In this document: positions 46,099 through 54,085 of the stretch, piece after piece
Layout: the number at the start of each line of letters is the position of its first letter
Position numbering within the stretch: the stretch's first letter is position 1
NCBI GenBank assembly: GCA_035509315.1
Contig: DATJLS010000032.1
Location: 1 to 64,000 of the forward strand
Direction of reading: 5' to 3'
DNA length: 64,000 bases
Origin: JAKAWQ01 sp035509315
GTDB taxonomy: Bacteria; Pseudomonadota; Alphaproteobacteria; Acetobacterales; Acetobacteraceae
Translations under genes and position numbers: made by a program
Notes under the pieces: generated by a model
What the model was told of the DNA's origin: nothing
Seen by the model: only the letters and a program-made list of their open reading frames with translations
Databases searched by the model: none

Positions 46099-47472
46099 AT
46101 GAAAAGATACGACGCCATCGTTATCGGAGCCGGACAAGCCGGCCCCCCACTCGCGAAGGCGCTGGGAAAGGCGGGGCAGAAGGTTGCGATCGTCGAACGT
46201 GGCGCGTTCGGGGGCACGTGCATCAATACCGGATGCACACCGACCAAGACGCTCGTCGCGAGCGCATATGTTGCGCACACGGCAACGCGGGCGGCGGAGT
46301 TTGGTATTGTCGTGCCGGACGGCGTCACCGTGGATATGAGAAAAGTCAAGGCGAGAAAAGACGCCATCGTCGATGCTTGGAAAGCTGCAACCGAAAGCTC
46401 CCTCCGCGCGGCTCCGAACTGCACCGTGTACAGGGGCCATGCGTGCTTCCGGTCTGCCGGAGATGTCGTCGTCGGCGGAGACGTGCTCTCCGCCGGGCAG
46501 ATCTTCATCGATGTCGGCGGCAGGGCTGTGGTGCCATCGATCCCGGGGTTGGACAGCATCGATGCCCTGACCAACAGCTCGATGCTCGATCTCGATCGAC
46601 TGCCCGGGCATCTCGTCGTGATCGGGGGCGGCTATGTCGGGCTTGAGTTCGCGCAAATCTATCGCAGGTTCGGAGCTGCGGTAAGCGTGGTCGAGACAGC
46701 GCCCCGGCTGCTCCCGCACGAGGACGAGGAAATTTCGACCGCTGTGCGCGAAATGCTGAAAGCGGAAGGCGTGCAGATGTCTGTGAATGCCAGCGGCCTT
46801 TCCTTGGCGCGTACCGGCGGGGGATTCACTCTCACGATCAATGCAGGGTCAGGGGGCGTGACGGTGGATGGGACCCACTTGCTGCTCGCGGTCGGGCGAC
46901 GGCCCAATACGGACGATCTCGGTCTGCAGCACGCGGGAGTGGAGGTGGATGGACGAGGCTATATCCGCGTGGATGACCAGCTGCGCACGAACGTGCCTGG
47001 CATCTGGGCGCTCGGTGAGTGCAACGGGCGGGGCGCCTTTACGCACACATCCTACAATGATTTCGAGATCGTGGCAGGCAATCTGCTGAGGGGCGAGAAT
47101 CGGAGCGTGAAAGACCGGATTCCGGCTTACGCGCTCTATACGGATCCGCCGCTCGGGCGCGTGGGCATGACGGAGGCGGAGGCGCGCAAAGCCCGCCGAA
47201 AGGTCCTGGTCGGGCGAATGGCGATGGCGGACGTCGCGCGCGCCATCGAGAAAGGCGAGACTGCCGGCCTCATGAAAATCGTGGCTGACGGGGACACGAA
47301 GGAAATCCTTGGCGCCGCGATTCTCGGCACCGGCGGAGACGAGGCGATCCACTGCATCATCGATCTCATGCAGGCACGGGCACCCTATACGGTGCTGAGC
47401 CACGCCATGCATATCCATCCAACGGTCTCCGAGCTGCTGCCGACGATCGCCCAGGAAATGGCGCCTGTTTGA
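46099..47472 (+). CDS. FAD-dependent pyridine nucleotide-disulfide oxidoreductase, mercuric-reductase-like
   Basis: 457-aa flavoprotein of the dihydrolipoamide dehydrogenase/mercuric reductase family. FAD site AIVIGAGQAGPPLAKALGKAG, redox disulfide Cys41/Cys46 in GGTCINTGCTPTKT, NAD(P) site VVIGGGYVGLEFAQIYRRFGA, and the C-terminal His-Pro in HAMHIHPTVSELLPT. It lacks the C-terminal vicinal Cys pair of true mercuric reductase and no mer genes adjoin, so mercury detoxification is unlikely. The ATG is used; a 16-codon upstream extension is not conserved. The disulfide substrate is unknown. Confidence 0.92.
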   Translation: MKRYDAIVIGAGQAGPPLAKALGKAGQKVAIVERGAFGGTCINTGCTPTKTLVASAYVAHTATRAAEFGIVVPDGVTVDMRKVKARKDAIVDAWKAATESSLRAAPNCTVYRGHACFRSAGDVVVGGDVLSAGQIFIDVGGRAVVPSIPGLDSIDALTNSSMLDLDRLPGHLVVIGGGYVGLEFAQIYRRFGAAVSVVETAPRLLPHEDEEISTAVREMLKAEGVQMSVNASGLSLARTGGGFTLTINAGSGGVTVDGTHLLLAVGRRPNTDDLGLQHAGVEVDGRGYIRVDDQLRTNVPGIWALGECNGRGAFTHTSYNDFEIVAGNLLRGENRSVKDRIPAYALYTDPPLGRVGMTEAEARKARRKVLVGRMAMADVARAIEKGETAGLMKIVADGDTKEILGAAILGTGGDEAIHCIIDLMQARAPYTVLSHAMHIHPTVSELLPTIAQEMAPV

Positions 47473-47552
47473 GCGCGGAATCGGCATCCCTTCATGACCT
47501 GAGCGTGCCCGCCCATCCCGCCCCAGGACCTGTTGACCAAGCTGATCCGCCT

Positions 47553-47578
47553 GCTGGACGGCCGGCTGGCCGTCCAGC
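47553..47578. terminator. Stem-loop after the flavoprotein gene
   Basis: GCTGGACGGCC-GGCT-GGCCGTCCAGC forms a perfect 11-bp stem with 4-nt loop, 80 nt after the flavoprotein stop. No U-tract follows directly, but it is the strongest stem in the spacer and probably ends that transcript. Confidence 0.5.
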
Positions 47579-47603
47579 GGGCTTGACACAGCCGCTCTTC
47601 ATG

Positions 47604-47633
47604 GAAAAAAATGCGGTCAACGAAATTTTTTTC
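47604..47633. promoter_or_regulatory. A/T-tract inverted repeat upstream of the SorC regulator gene
   Basis: GAAAAAAAT-N12-ATTTTTTTC is a perfect 9-bp inverted repeat ending 11 nt before the regulator ATG. A TTGACA hexamer lies at 47583-47588, just upstream. Candidate autoregulatory operator for the SorC-family protein, or an intrinsic terminator-like leader. Confidence 0.5.
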
Positions 47634-47644
47634 AAAGCGGGAAA

Positions 47645-48670
47645 ATGCCCGAGGGAGAACGCCCGGCCATCGACGAAGAAGCCGTGCTCGCCGCGCGAGC
47701 GGCATGGCTTTATTACGCTGCATCGCTGACCCAATCGGAGATCGCGCAGCGCCTCGAGGTCACGCTCGCCAAGGCGCATCGCCTGATCGCGCGCGCCACC
47801 CGAGAAGGCTTGGTGCGCGTTTTTGTCGAAGGGCCCTCGGCCGGCTGCATCACCCTCGAAGACGCGCTGACGGACCAGCACGGTCTTCGTTTCTGCCGCG
47901 TCGTTCCCGACCTGGGTGAGTCCGGCCTGCCCTTGCAGGCACTCGGACGGGCGGCCGCTTCGTTCCTTCAGTCCGTGCTGGAGCGCGGGGAGCATCCGAT
48001 TATCGGCGTCGGCCATGGCCGCTCGCTGGCCGCGATGGTCGATAACCTGCCGCGGGCGACGCACGATGAGGTCTGTTTCGTCTCGCTGCTCGGCGGTCTG
48101 CCGCGACGATCCAATGCCAATCCCTTCGACGTGATTCATCGGCTCGCCGAAAGAACCGCGGCCGCAGCCTATCTGCTGCCGGTGCCGTTCTTCGTCGATG
48201 TCGCAGCCGACCGGAAGGTGCTGCTGCGTCAGCGCGGTGTCTCGGAGGCGCTGGCTGTGGCGGCCAAGGCGTCGCTGTTCCTGGTCGGCATCGGCGAGGT
48301 CGCCGGCGAGGCCTTCCTGCCGGCGAGCGGGATCATCTCACGGGCTGAGGCGGACGCCATCCGTCGCGCAGGAGGCGTGGGCGAGCTTCTCGGCCGGTTT
48401 CTCGACGCGGAAGGCCGGGAAATCCCGACGGAGCTGCACGCGCGCGTTATCGCCCTGGCGCCAAACGAAATGAAGGGGCGCGAGGTGGTCGCGGTCGCCG
48501 GCGGCCCGAGCAAGACGGATGCCATTCGCGCGGTCCTGGCAAGCGGCCTCGTGACCGCGTTGATCACCGACGAGCAGACGGCGCGGCGCCTCGTCGGGCC
48601 AATGCCAGGCCGCGTGAAAACGATAAGGAGAGGAACGGACAATGAGCGACAAAGCCAGGGATCTCTGTGA
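47645..48670 (+). CDS. SorC/DeoR-type sugar-binding transcriptional regulator (EryD-like)
   Basis: 341-aa regulator: N-terminal helix-turn-helix (LYYAASLTQSEIAQRLEVTLAKAHRLIARATREGLVRV), then a phosphosugar-binding domain with GVGHGRSLAAMVDNLP, SLLGGLPR, PVPFFVD, VGIGEVAGEAFLPASGII and VVAVAGGPSKTDAIRAVLASGLVTALITDE. Such proteins control polyol and sugar operons by sensing the phosphorylated substrate; EryD of the erythritol operon is one. It overlaps the binding-protein gene by 29 nt, so it is the first gene of the operon it probably controls. Confidence 0.92.
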   Translation: MPEGERPAIDEEAVLAARAAWLYYAASLTQSEIAQRLEVTLAKAHRLIARATREGLVRVFVEGPSAGCITLEDALTDQHGLRFCRVVPDLGESGLPLQALGRAAASFLQSVLERGEHPIIGVGHGRSLAAMVDNLPRATHDEVCFVSLLGGLPRRSNANPFDVIHRLAERTAAAAYLLPVPFFVDVAADRKVLLRQRGVSEALAVAAKASLFLVGIGEVAGEAFLPASGIISRAEADAIRRAGGVGELLGRFLDAEGREIPTELHARVIALAPNEMKGREVVAVAGGPSKTDAIRAVLASGLVTALITDEQTARRLVGPMPGRVKTIRRGTDNERQSQGSL

Positions 48671-50081
48671 GGCGCGAGTCGCGGGGCGGGTCGGCCGCCG
48701 TGAATTCGGCAAACGAATCGCGGCTCTCGGCATCGGCGCGGCAGCCGCCGACGGGCTGCTCCAGGCAAGCTACACACGCGCCATGGCCGCCAGCTTCGAT
48801 TGGATGAAGTTCAAGGGTACTACGGTCAAGTTGCTGCTCAACAAGCATCCCTACGCCGATGCGATGATCGCCGACCTTGCCGCCTTCAAGGCACTCACCG
48901 GCATGGACGTGAAGTACGACATTTTCCCCGAGGATGTTTATTTCGATAAGGTAACAGCTGCACTTTCCTCCCGCTCCTCGCAGTACGATGCCTTCATGAC
49001 CGGGGCTTATCAGACATGGCAGTACGGCCCGGCTGGTTGGCTCGTCGATACGAACGAATATCTTCACGACGCGGAGAAGACCTCGCCGGACTACGATTTC
49101 GACGACATGCTGCCCAATCTGCGTGCATCCGATTCCTGGTCGGGGGTGCCGGGTGCGGCGCTGGGCGGCGTGGGCGCCAAGCAATGGGCGATTCCCTGGG
49201 GATTCGAGCTTTACTCGATCTCATACAATCGCAATATTTTTGACCAGCTCAAGATCACGCCACCCGAGAACCTTCCCGATCTGATCGAGAAGGCGGTGAA
49301 GATCACCAAGGACGCCGGCGGGCCCTACGGTGTCGGCGTGCGCGGCAGCCGCTCGTGGGCGACCATTCATCCGGGCTTTCTTTCCGGCTATACGAACTAC
49401 GGGGCCCACGACTTCACGGTTGCCGACGGCAAATTGAAATCCGCCGTCGATTCCGTAGAATCGAAGGCTTTCCACGAGCTTTGGGTGAAGATGATCCAGG
49501 AGGCCGGTCCGAAGAACTGGGCCACCTATACTTGGTACCAGGTGGGACAGGATCTCGGCGCCGGCGCTTCGGGCATGATCTATGATGCCGATATCCTCGG
49601 CTATTTCATGAATGGCGCGGGCAACAAGGAGGCCGGCCATATCGGCTATGCGCCGATTGCGCCCAACCCGAAGGCGAAGGGCCCGACATCCAATATCTGG
49701 ATCTGGTCACTCGCGCTCTCCAACTTCTCCAACGCCAAGGATGCCGCCTGGTACTTCGTTCAGTGGGCGACATCGAAGCAGCACGACATGTTCGGTGCCC
49801 GCAAGAAGGATCTGGTCGATCCCGTGCGCGCGAGCGTCTGGGCGGACAAGGTCTTTCAGGATCGCATCGCCGGTTCCTATCCCGGCTATCTCGAAACGTA
49901 CAAGGCCACGGCCCCGGATGCGAAGATCTACTTCACGCCGCAGCCGCTCTTTTTCAACGTGACGACCGAATGGGCGGCTGCGCTGCAGCGCATGGTCGCC
50001 AAGGAAGTTGCGGTCGATGAAGGGCTCGATCAGCTCGCGGCCGCCATCAACCGCCAGCTTCGCGACGCCGGCATCGGCTGA
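48642..50081 (+). CDS. Sugar/polyol ABC transporter substrate-binding protein
   Basis: Periplasmic family 1 carbohydrate-binding protein, 479 aa. Tat-type signal GRREFGKRIAALGIGAAA, cleavage near YTRAMAAS. The mature domain contains LLLNKHPYADAMIADLAAFKALTGMDVKYDIFPEDVYFDKVTAAL, typical of polyol and glycerol binders, and a C-terminal helical lobe (QWATSKQHDMFGARKKDLVDPVR). The start ATG lies inside the SorC gene with GGAG upstream. Followed by a strong stem-loop before the first permease gene. Confidence 0.93.
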   Translation: MSDKARDLCEARVAGRVGRREFGKRIAALGIGAAAADGLLQASYTRAMAASFDWMKFKGTTVKLLLNKHPYADAMIADLAAFKALTGMDVKYDIFPEDVYFDKVTAALSSRSSQYDAFMTGAYQTWQYGPAGWLVDTNEYLHDAEKTSPDYDFDDMLPNLRASDSWSGVPGAALGGVGAKQWAIPWGFELYSISYNRNIFDQLKITPPENLPDLIEKAVKITKDAGGPYGVGVRGSRSWATIHPGFLSGYTNYGAHDFTVADGKLKSAVDSVESKAFHELWVKMIQEAGPKNWATYTWYQVGQDLGAGASGMIYDADILGYFMNGAGNKEAGHIGYAPIAPNPKAKGPTSNIWIWSLALSNFSNAKDAAWYFVQWATSKQHDMFGARKKDLVDPVRASVWADKVFQDRIAGSYPGYLETYKATAPDAKIYFTPQPLFFNVTTEWAAALQRMVAKEVAVDEGLDQLAAAINRQLRDAGIG

Positions 50082-50092
50082 TCCAATCCGGA

Positions 50093-50119
50093 GACGCACG
50101 GGGGGAAACCCCGTGCGTC
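50093..50119 (+). other. Intercistronic stem-loop between binding protein and permease genes
   Basis: GACGCACGGGG-GGAAA-CCCCGTGCGTC is a perfect 11-bp stem with a 5-nt loop, entirely in the 54-nt gap. Such structures after binding-protein genes (as in malE-malF) protect the upstream message or attenuate downstream expression, giving excess binding protein over permease. Confidence 0.7.
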
Positions 50120-50135
50120 GCCTCGGGAGTGTCCG

Positions 50136-51053
50136 ATGAGCGATTTTACCCTTCCCGTCCCCGCGAGGCGATGGCGTGCGGGCCGCCTGCTTCCGTATCT
50201 TCTGAGCCTGCCTTCGCTCCTCGTATGCATCGGCATCGTGATCCCGTTCGTGGCTTCGGCGATCTACAGCCTGCAGCGTTACAACCTCGCCTTTCCCACG
50301 GGCCGCGCCTTCATCGGGTTCGGCAATTATATCTCTTTCCTCTCCGATCCGTCGTTCTGGAACACGGTTGAGGTATCGGTCATCTACACGGTCGCAACCG
50401 TCGGCATCGAGCTCCTGCTCGGTCTTGCGATCGCCATGCTGTTGCGCGAGAGAACGTTCCTCAACAATGTCATCTCGGTCGCACTCATGCTGCCTTTGAT
50501 GACGGCGCCGGCGCTCGCCTCCTTGATGTGGAAGCTGATGACGAACCCCGGCTTCGGCGTGCTCTCCTGGGCCGTCTCGCTGATCGGGCTCAGCAACTTC
50601 AAATGGGCATCGGACCCCCACACGGCGATGCTCACCGTCGTCCTCGTCGATATCTGGGTCTATACCCCCTTCATCATGATCCTGCTTCTGGCCGGGCTGC
50701 GCAGCCTTCCGCCCGCGCCGTTCGAGGCGGCGCGGCTGGACGGCGTGCCCGCGCGTTTCGTCTTCTTTCGTGTCACGCTGCCGATGCTTTCGCCCTTCAT
50801 CGTCACGGCCTGCCTCTTCCGGCTGCTCGATTCGATCCAGCAGTTCGATATCATCTATGCGATGACGCAGGGCGGCCCAGGCGATTCGCTCATGGTCTTC
50901 CAGGTGGGCGCCTATCTCGATTTCTTCCAGTACACCAATGTCGGGCGTTCGGCGGCTCTCCTGATGGTGCTCTGGGTCATCACCTACTTCCTCTCCGATC
51001 GGTTCGTCAGGCAATGGCACAAGCTCCGGGAGCGGAGGCAGGGTCATGCCTGA
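50136..51053 (+). CDS. Sugar/polyol ABC transporter permease (MalF-like)
   Basis: Inner-membrane permease, 305 aa, six hydrophobic segments (LLPYLLSLPSLLVCIGIVIPFV, VSVALMLPLMTAPALASLMW) and the EAA loop FEAARLDGVPARFVFFRVTLPMLSP. GGGAG precedes the ATG. Its 3' end overlaps the second permease by 8 nt. Confidence 0.94.
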   Translation: MSDFTLPVPARRWRAGRLLPYLLSLPSLLVCIGIVIPFVASAIYSLQRYNLAFPTGRAFIGFGNYISFLSDPSFWNTVEVSVIYTVATVGIELLLGLAIAMLLRERTFLNNVISVALMLPLMTAPALASLMWKLMTNPGFGVLSWAVSLIGLSNFKWASDPHTAMLTVVLVDIWVYTPFIMILLLAGLRSLPPAPFEAARLDGVPARFVFFRVTLPMLSPFIVTACLFRLLDSIQQFDIIYAMTQGGPGDSLMVFQVGAYLDFFQYTNVGRSAALLMVLWVITYFLSDRFVRQWHKLRERRQGHA

Positions 51054-51897
51054 GCCAGTCATCCGCGTCCTGCGCGGCGGGGCGCTCGCGCTCATCCTGC
51101 TCTTCTTCCTGTTTCCGATTCTCTGGATCCTGCTGATGTCGTTCCAGACGAACGCGGATATCTTGCGCATTCCGCCGCGGCTCGGATTCACGCCCACTCT
51201 GTCGAACTACGTCGCTCTTCTCTCGGGCAAACTCGCGACGAGTTCGGGGACGCTCGACATTACGTTTCTGAGGAATCTCGGAAACTCGCTGCTCCTCTCG
51301 GTCGCCTCCGTCGCGGCTTCTCTCGTGCTCGGTGTTCCGGCGGCCTACGCTTTCGCGCGCTATCGCTTCCGGCTTGGCGAAAGCATCGCCTTCACCCTTC
51401 TCTCCTTCCGCTTCGCCCCGCCGCTTCTCGTTCTGTTGCCGCTTTCCCTCTATTTCCAGATCCTTGGCCTCACCAATACCTATGGCGGGCTCATATGGGT
51501 CTATCAGCTCATCACGCTGCCGCTGATTCTCTGGATCGTAAGGGGCTATTTCGAGGATGCGAGCCCCGATATCGAGCACGCCTATCGTGTCGATGGCCAT
51601 TCATGGTGGCGCACCTTCACGCGCATCGCGATTCCCCTGGCGCGCCCCGGAATCGCCGCGGCAGGCCTGCTCGCCTTCATCTTTGCCTGGAATAATTTCG
51701 TTTTCGCGCTGGTGCTCGCCTCGGCCGACAAGCAGCCGGTCACGGTGGGCGCGCTTGCTTTCGTCACCGCGGCCGGTATCCAGTACGGCCAGATCGCGGC
51801 CGCGATCGTGCTCTCCATCCTGCCGACACTGGCCCTGGCACTGTACGCCCAGCGATGGCTCGTGGAGGGATTGAGCCTCGGGGCGGTGAAGGGATGA
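51046..51897 (+). CDS. Sugar/polyol ABC transporter permease (MalG-like)
   Basis: 283-aa partner permease. Family features: LALILLFFLFPILWILLMSF, FRFAPPLLVLLPLSLYFQILGL, and EAA-like loop DIEHAYRVDGHSWWRTFTRIAIPLARPGIAAAGLLAFIFAWNNF, the LAFIFAWNxF stretch being typical of MalG-type polyol permeases. It overlaps the first ATPase gene by 4 nt. Confidence 0.94.
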   Translation: MPEPVIRVLRGGALALILLFFLFPILWILLMSFQTNADILRIPPRLGFTPTLSNYVALLSGKLATSSGTLDITFLRNLGNSLLLSVASVAASLVLGVPAAYAFARYRFRLGESIAFTLLSFRFAPPLLVLLPLSLYFQILGLTNTYGGLIWVYQLITLPLILWIVRGYFEDASPDIEHAYRVDGHSWWRTFTRIAIPLARPGIAAAGLLAFIFAWNNFVFALVLASADKQPVTVGALAFVTAAGIQYGQIAAAIVLSILPTLALALYAQRWLVEGLSLGAVKG

Positions 51898-52991
51898 GCG
51901 GGCTCGAGATCTCCGACATTCGTGCCCGCTTCGGCCATGCCGAGGTGCTGCGGGGGATCGACTGTCGGGTTGCCGCGGGGGAGACCGTGGTTCTGTTCGG
52001 GCCCTCCGGAGCCGGCAAGACGACACTTCTGCGCGCCATCGCCGGAGTCGAGCCTGCGGCGAGCGGCGTCGTTCGCATCGATGGGCGGGAAGTGCAGGAT
52101 CTCGAGCCGGAGCATCGTCCACTCGGCATGGCCTTTCAGAATTTTTCCCTCTATCCACATCTTTCTGCGTACGAAAATATCGCCAGCCCCCTCCGCGCTC
52201 GCCGGCTGCGGTCACAGGAGATCGAGGTCAGGGTGCGCAGGGTTGCGGAGCTGCTGCGCATCGGTCATGTCCTTGGCCATATTCCGAGGGAGCTTTCCAA
52301 CGGCCAGAAACAGCGCACCGCGCTCGCACGGGCTTTGGTGGCCGAGCCGCCGGTCCTTCTGCTCGATGATCCGCTGCGCAACGTGGATGCCAAGCTGCGC
52401 TATGAAATGCGGCTGGAGCTTCCACCCCTTCTGCGCAAGACCGGGGCGGCCGTGATCTTCGTGACCCAGGATTTCCGCGAGGCGATGGCGCTTGCCGACC
52501 GTGTCGTCGTTCTTCGCGAGGGGGCCGTGCTGCAGGACGCACCGGCCGAGGAGGTCTATGAGGCGCCCGCCTCCGTTCCGGTGGCGCAGCTATTTGGTGA
52601 TCCGCCCATGAATCTGCTTTCCGCGCATCTTGTGCCGGAAGGCAACCGGGTTCGGGCTGAGGCGGCCGGGATGGCACCCAGCTTTGCCGATCTCGACATC
52701 ACGCACCTGGAAAGGCCGTTCCTTGGCGTGCGGCCCGAGGATGTCCTGCTTGCGTCTCGCCCGGCCGGTGGGGCCCATGCCGAGATCCTTGCCGTGACAC
52801 CGCTTCACGATCGATGCGTCCTGCTTCTGCGCGCGGCCGATGGCACCGAGCTTGTGGCAAGCGTGACCGGCGCCGCGCCGGAACCGGGCACATTCGTATC
52901 GATTGCCGGCGCCCGGCATGCCGTGCTTTTCGATCCGGTGAACGGCCACAGGCTTGCAATTTCCGGCGCGCGCACGGAAGTGGCGGCATGA
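51894..52991 (+). CDS. Sugar/polyol ABC transporter ATPase 1 (catalytic motifs altered)
   Basis: 365-aa ATPase of the CUT1 type with C-terminal TOBE-like region (LGVRPEDVLLASRP). Walker A GPSGAGKT (residues 36-43) and the Q-loop MAFQNFSLYPH are intact. Other motifs are changed: the signature reads LSNGQKQR, Walker B reads LLLDDPLRNVD (Asp in place of the catalytic Glu) and the H-loop reads VTQDFREAM (Gln for His). These point to a weak or inactive hydrolysis site, with activity depending on the second ATPase. The pattern recalls GlpS of the glycerol importer GlpSTPQV (memory of the family, not checked). ATGA overlaps on both sides. Confidence 0.92.
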   Translation: MSGLEISDIRARFGHAEVLRGIDCRVAAGETVVLFGPSGAGKTTLLRAIAGVEPAASGVVRIDGREVQDLEPEHRPLGMAFQNFSLYPHLSAYENIASPLRARRLRSQEIEVRVRRVAELLRIGHVLGHIPRELSNGQKQRTALARALVAEPPVLLLDDPLRNVDAKLRYEMRLELPPLLRKTGAAVIFVTQDFREAMALADRVVVLREGAVLQDAPAEEVYEAPASVPVAQLFGDPPMNLLSAHLVPEGNRVRAEAAGMAPSFADLDITHLERPFLGVRPEDVLLASRPAGGAHAEILAVTPLHDRCVLLLRAADGTELVASVTGAAPEPGTFVSIAGARHAVLFDPVNGHRLAISGARTEVAA

Positions 52992-54085
52992 GCCTCGTCC
53001 TTTCGAAACTGGACAAGACTTACAAACGATTCGGGCGACCGCCCGTTCGGGCCGTGTGCGGTCTCGATCTTGAAGTGCGTCAAGGCGAGGCGGTCGCCCT
53101 GCTCGGCTCCTCGGGATGCGGCAAGACGTCCACCCTGCGCATGATCGCGGGGTTTGAATCTTTGAGCGGCGGTGCGATCACCCTTGCCGGACGGCGCATC
53201 GACCCCCTGCCACCGGCCAGGCGTGGCGTGGCCATGGCATTCGAAGGCTATGCCCTCTATCCACCGCTGACGGTGGCCGAGAATATCGGTTTCGCGCTGC
53301 ACACCACGCGCGCCGAGCGGCGCAAGGCGAGTGAGCGCGTGCGTGCCGTCGCCGAGATGCTCGATATCGGCGCGATCCTTCATCGTCGTCCCGCTTCGCT
53401 CTCCGGCGGACAGCAACAACGCGCTTCCCTTGCGCGGGCGCTCGTGCGCGATGCCGATCTCCATCTGCTCGACGAGCCGATGAGCCAGCTTGAGCCGCAG
53501 CTTCGTGCCGTTCTGCGCGGCCGGGTGAAGGCCTATCTGGGCGAACGGGGCTTCACCACCGTATTCGTGACCCACGATCAGACGGAGGCCCATGCGCTCG
53601 CCGATCGCATCGCAGTGATGGAGGCCGGCGTGCTTGAGCAGTTCGGTTCGCCGGACGAATTGCGCGACCGGCCGAAAAACCTTTTTGTCGCCACCTTTTT
53701 CGGCGAACCGCCAATGAACGCGCTGGTGGGACGCGTCAAGGAAGGGGCGATGGAGATCGAAGGGGGCGATGGCCGCCGGTTCAGCATCGCCCTTCCCGCC
53801 GCCGCGACGGCGCCAGAGGGTGCGCGCCTTGTCCTCGGCGTGCGTCCGCAACGCATTCGGCTCGGCGCCGGCGCGCTTTCGGGCACGGTTCTGTCCAACC
53901 AATGGCTGGGCGATCAGGCCCATGTCGCGCTCGCCTGCGGTGCGCTTCGCATCGTCGCGGTCTCCCTCGCGCGCGTTGCCGCACCTTCCGGCACTGCGCT
54001 TCCCTTCGCGATCGCGCCGGAGGATATGCATCTCTTCGATCCTGAGAGCGGAACTGCGCTTTCACACAGAGGCTCGTGCCCATGA
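52988..54085 (+). CDS. Sugar/polyol ABC transporter ATPase 2
   Basis: 365-aa CUT1-type ATPase. Walker A GSSGCGKTSTLRMI, signature LSGGQQQRASLARAL, Walker B LHLLDEPMSQLEP and H-loop VTHDQTEAH are intact. The Q-loop reads VAMAFEGYALYPP, with Glu replacing the usual Gln, and the D-loop reads SQLEP. Complementary to ATPase 1, so the two probably form an asymmetric heterodimer under the two permeases. TOBE-like C-terminal region (LVLGVRPQRIRLG). ATGA overlaps on both sides. Confidence 0.92.
   Translation: MSLVLSKLDKTYKRFGRPPVRAVCGLDLEVRQGEAVALLGSSGCGKTSTLRMIAGFESLSGGAITLAGRRIDPLPPARRGVAMAFEGYALYPPLTVAENIGFALHTTRAERRKASERVRAVAEMLDIGAILHRRPASLSGGQQQRASLARALVRDADLHLLDEPMSQLEPQLRAVLRGRVKAYLGERGFTTVFVTHDQTEAHALADRIAVMEAGVLEQFGSPDELRDRPKNLFVATFFGEPPMNALVGRVKEGAMEIEGGDGRRFSIALPAAATAPEGARLVLGVRPQRIRLGAGALSGTVLSNQWLGDQAHVALACGALRIVAVSLARVAAPSGTALPFAIAPEDMHLFDPESGTALSHRGSCP

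Noticed and set aside
46099..47472. Mercuric reductase (merA)
   Set aside because: No C-terminal vicinal cysteine pair, no N-terminal metal-binding domain and no mer operon nearby; kept as a related flavoprotein.
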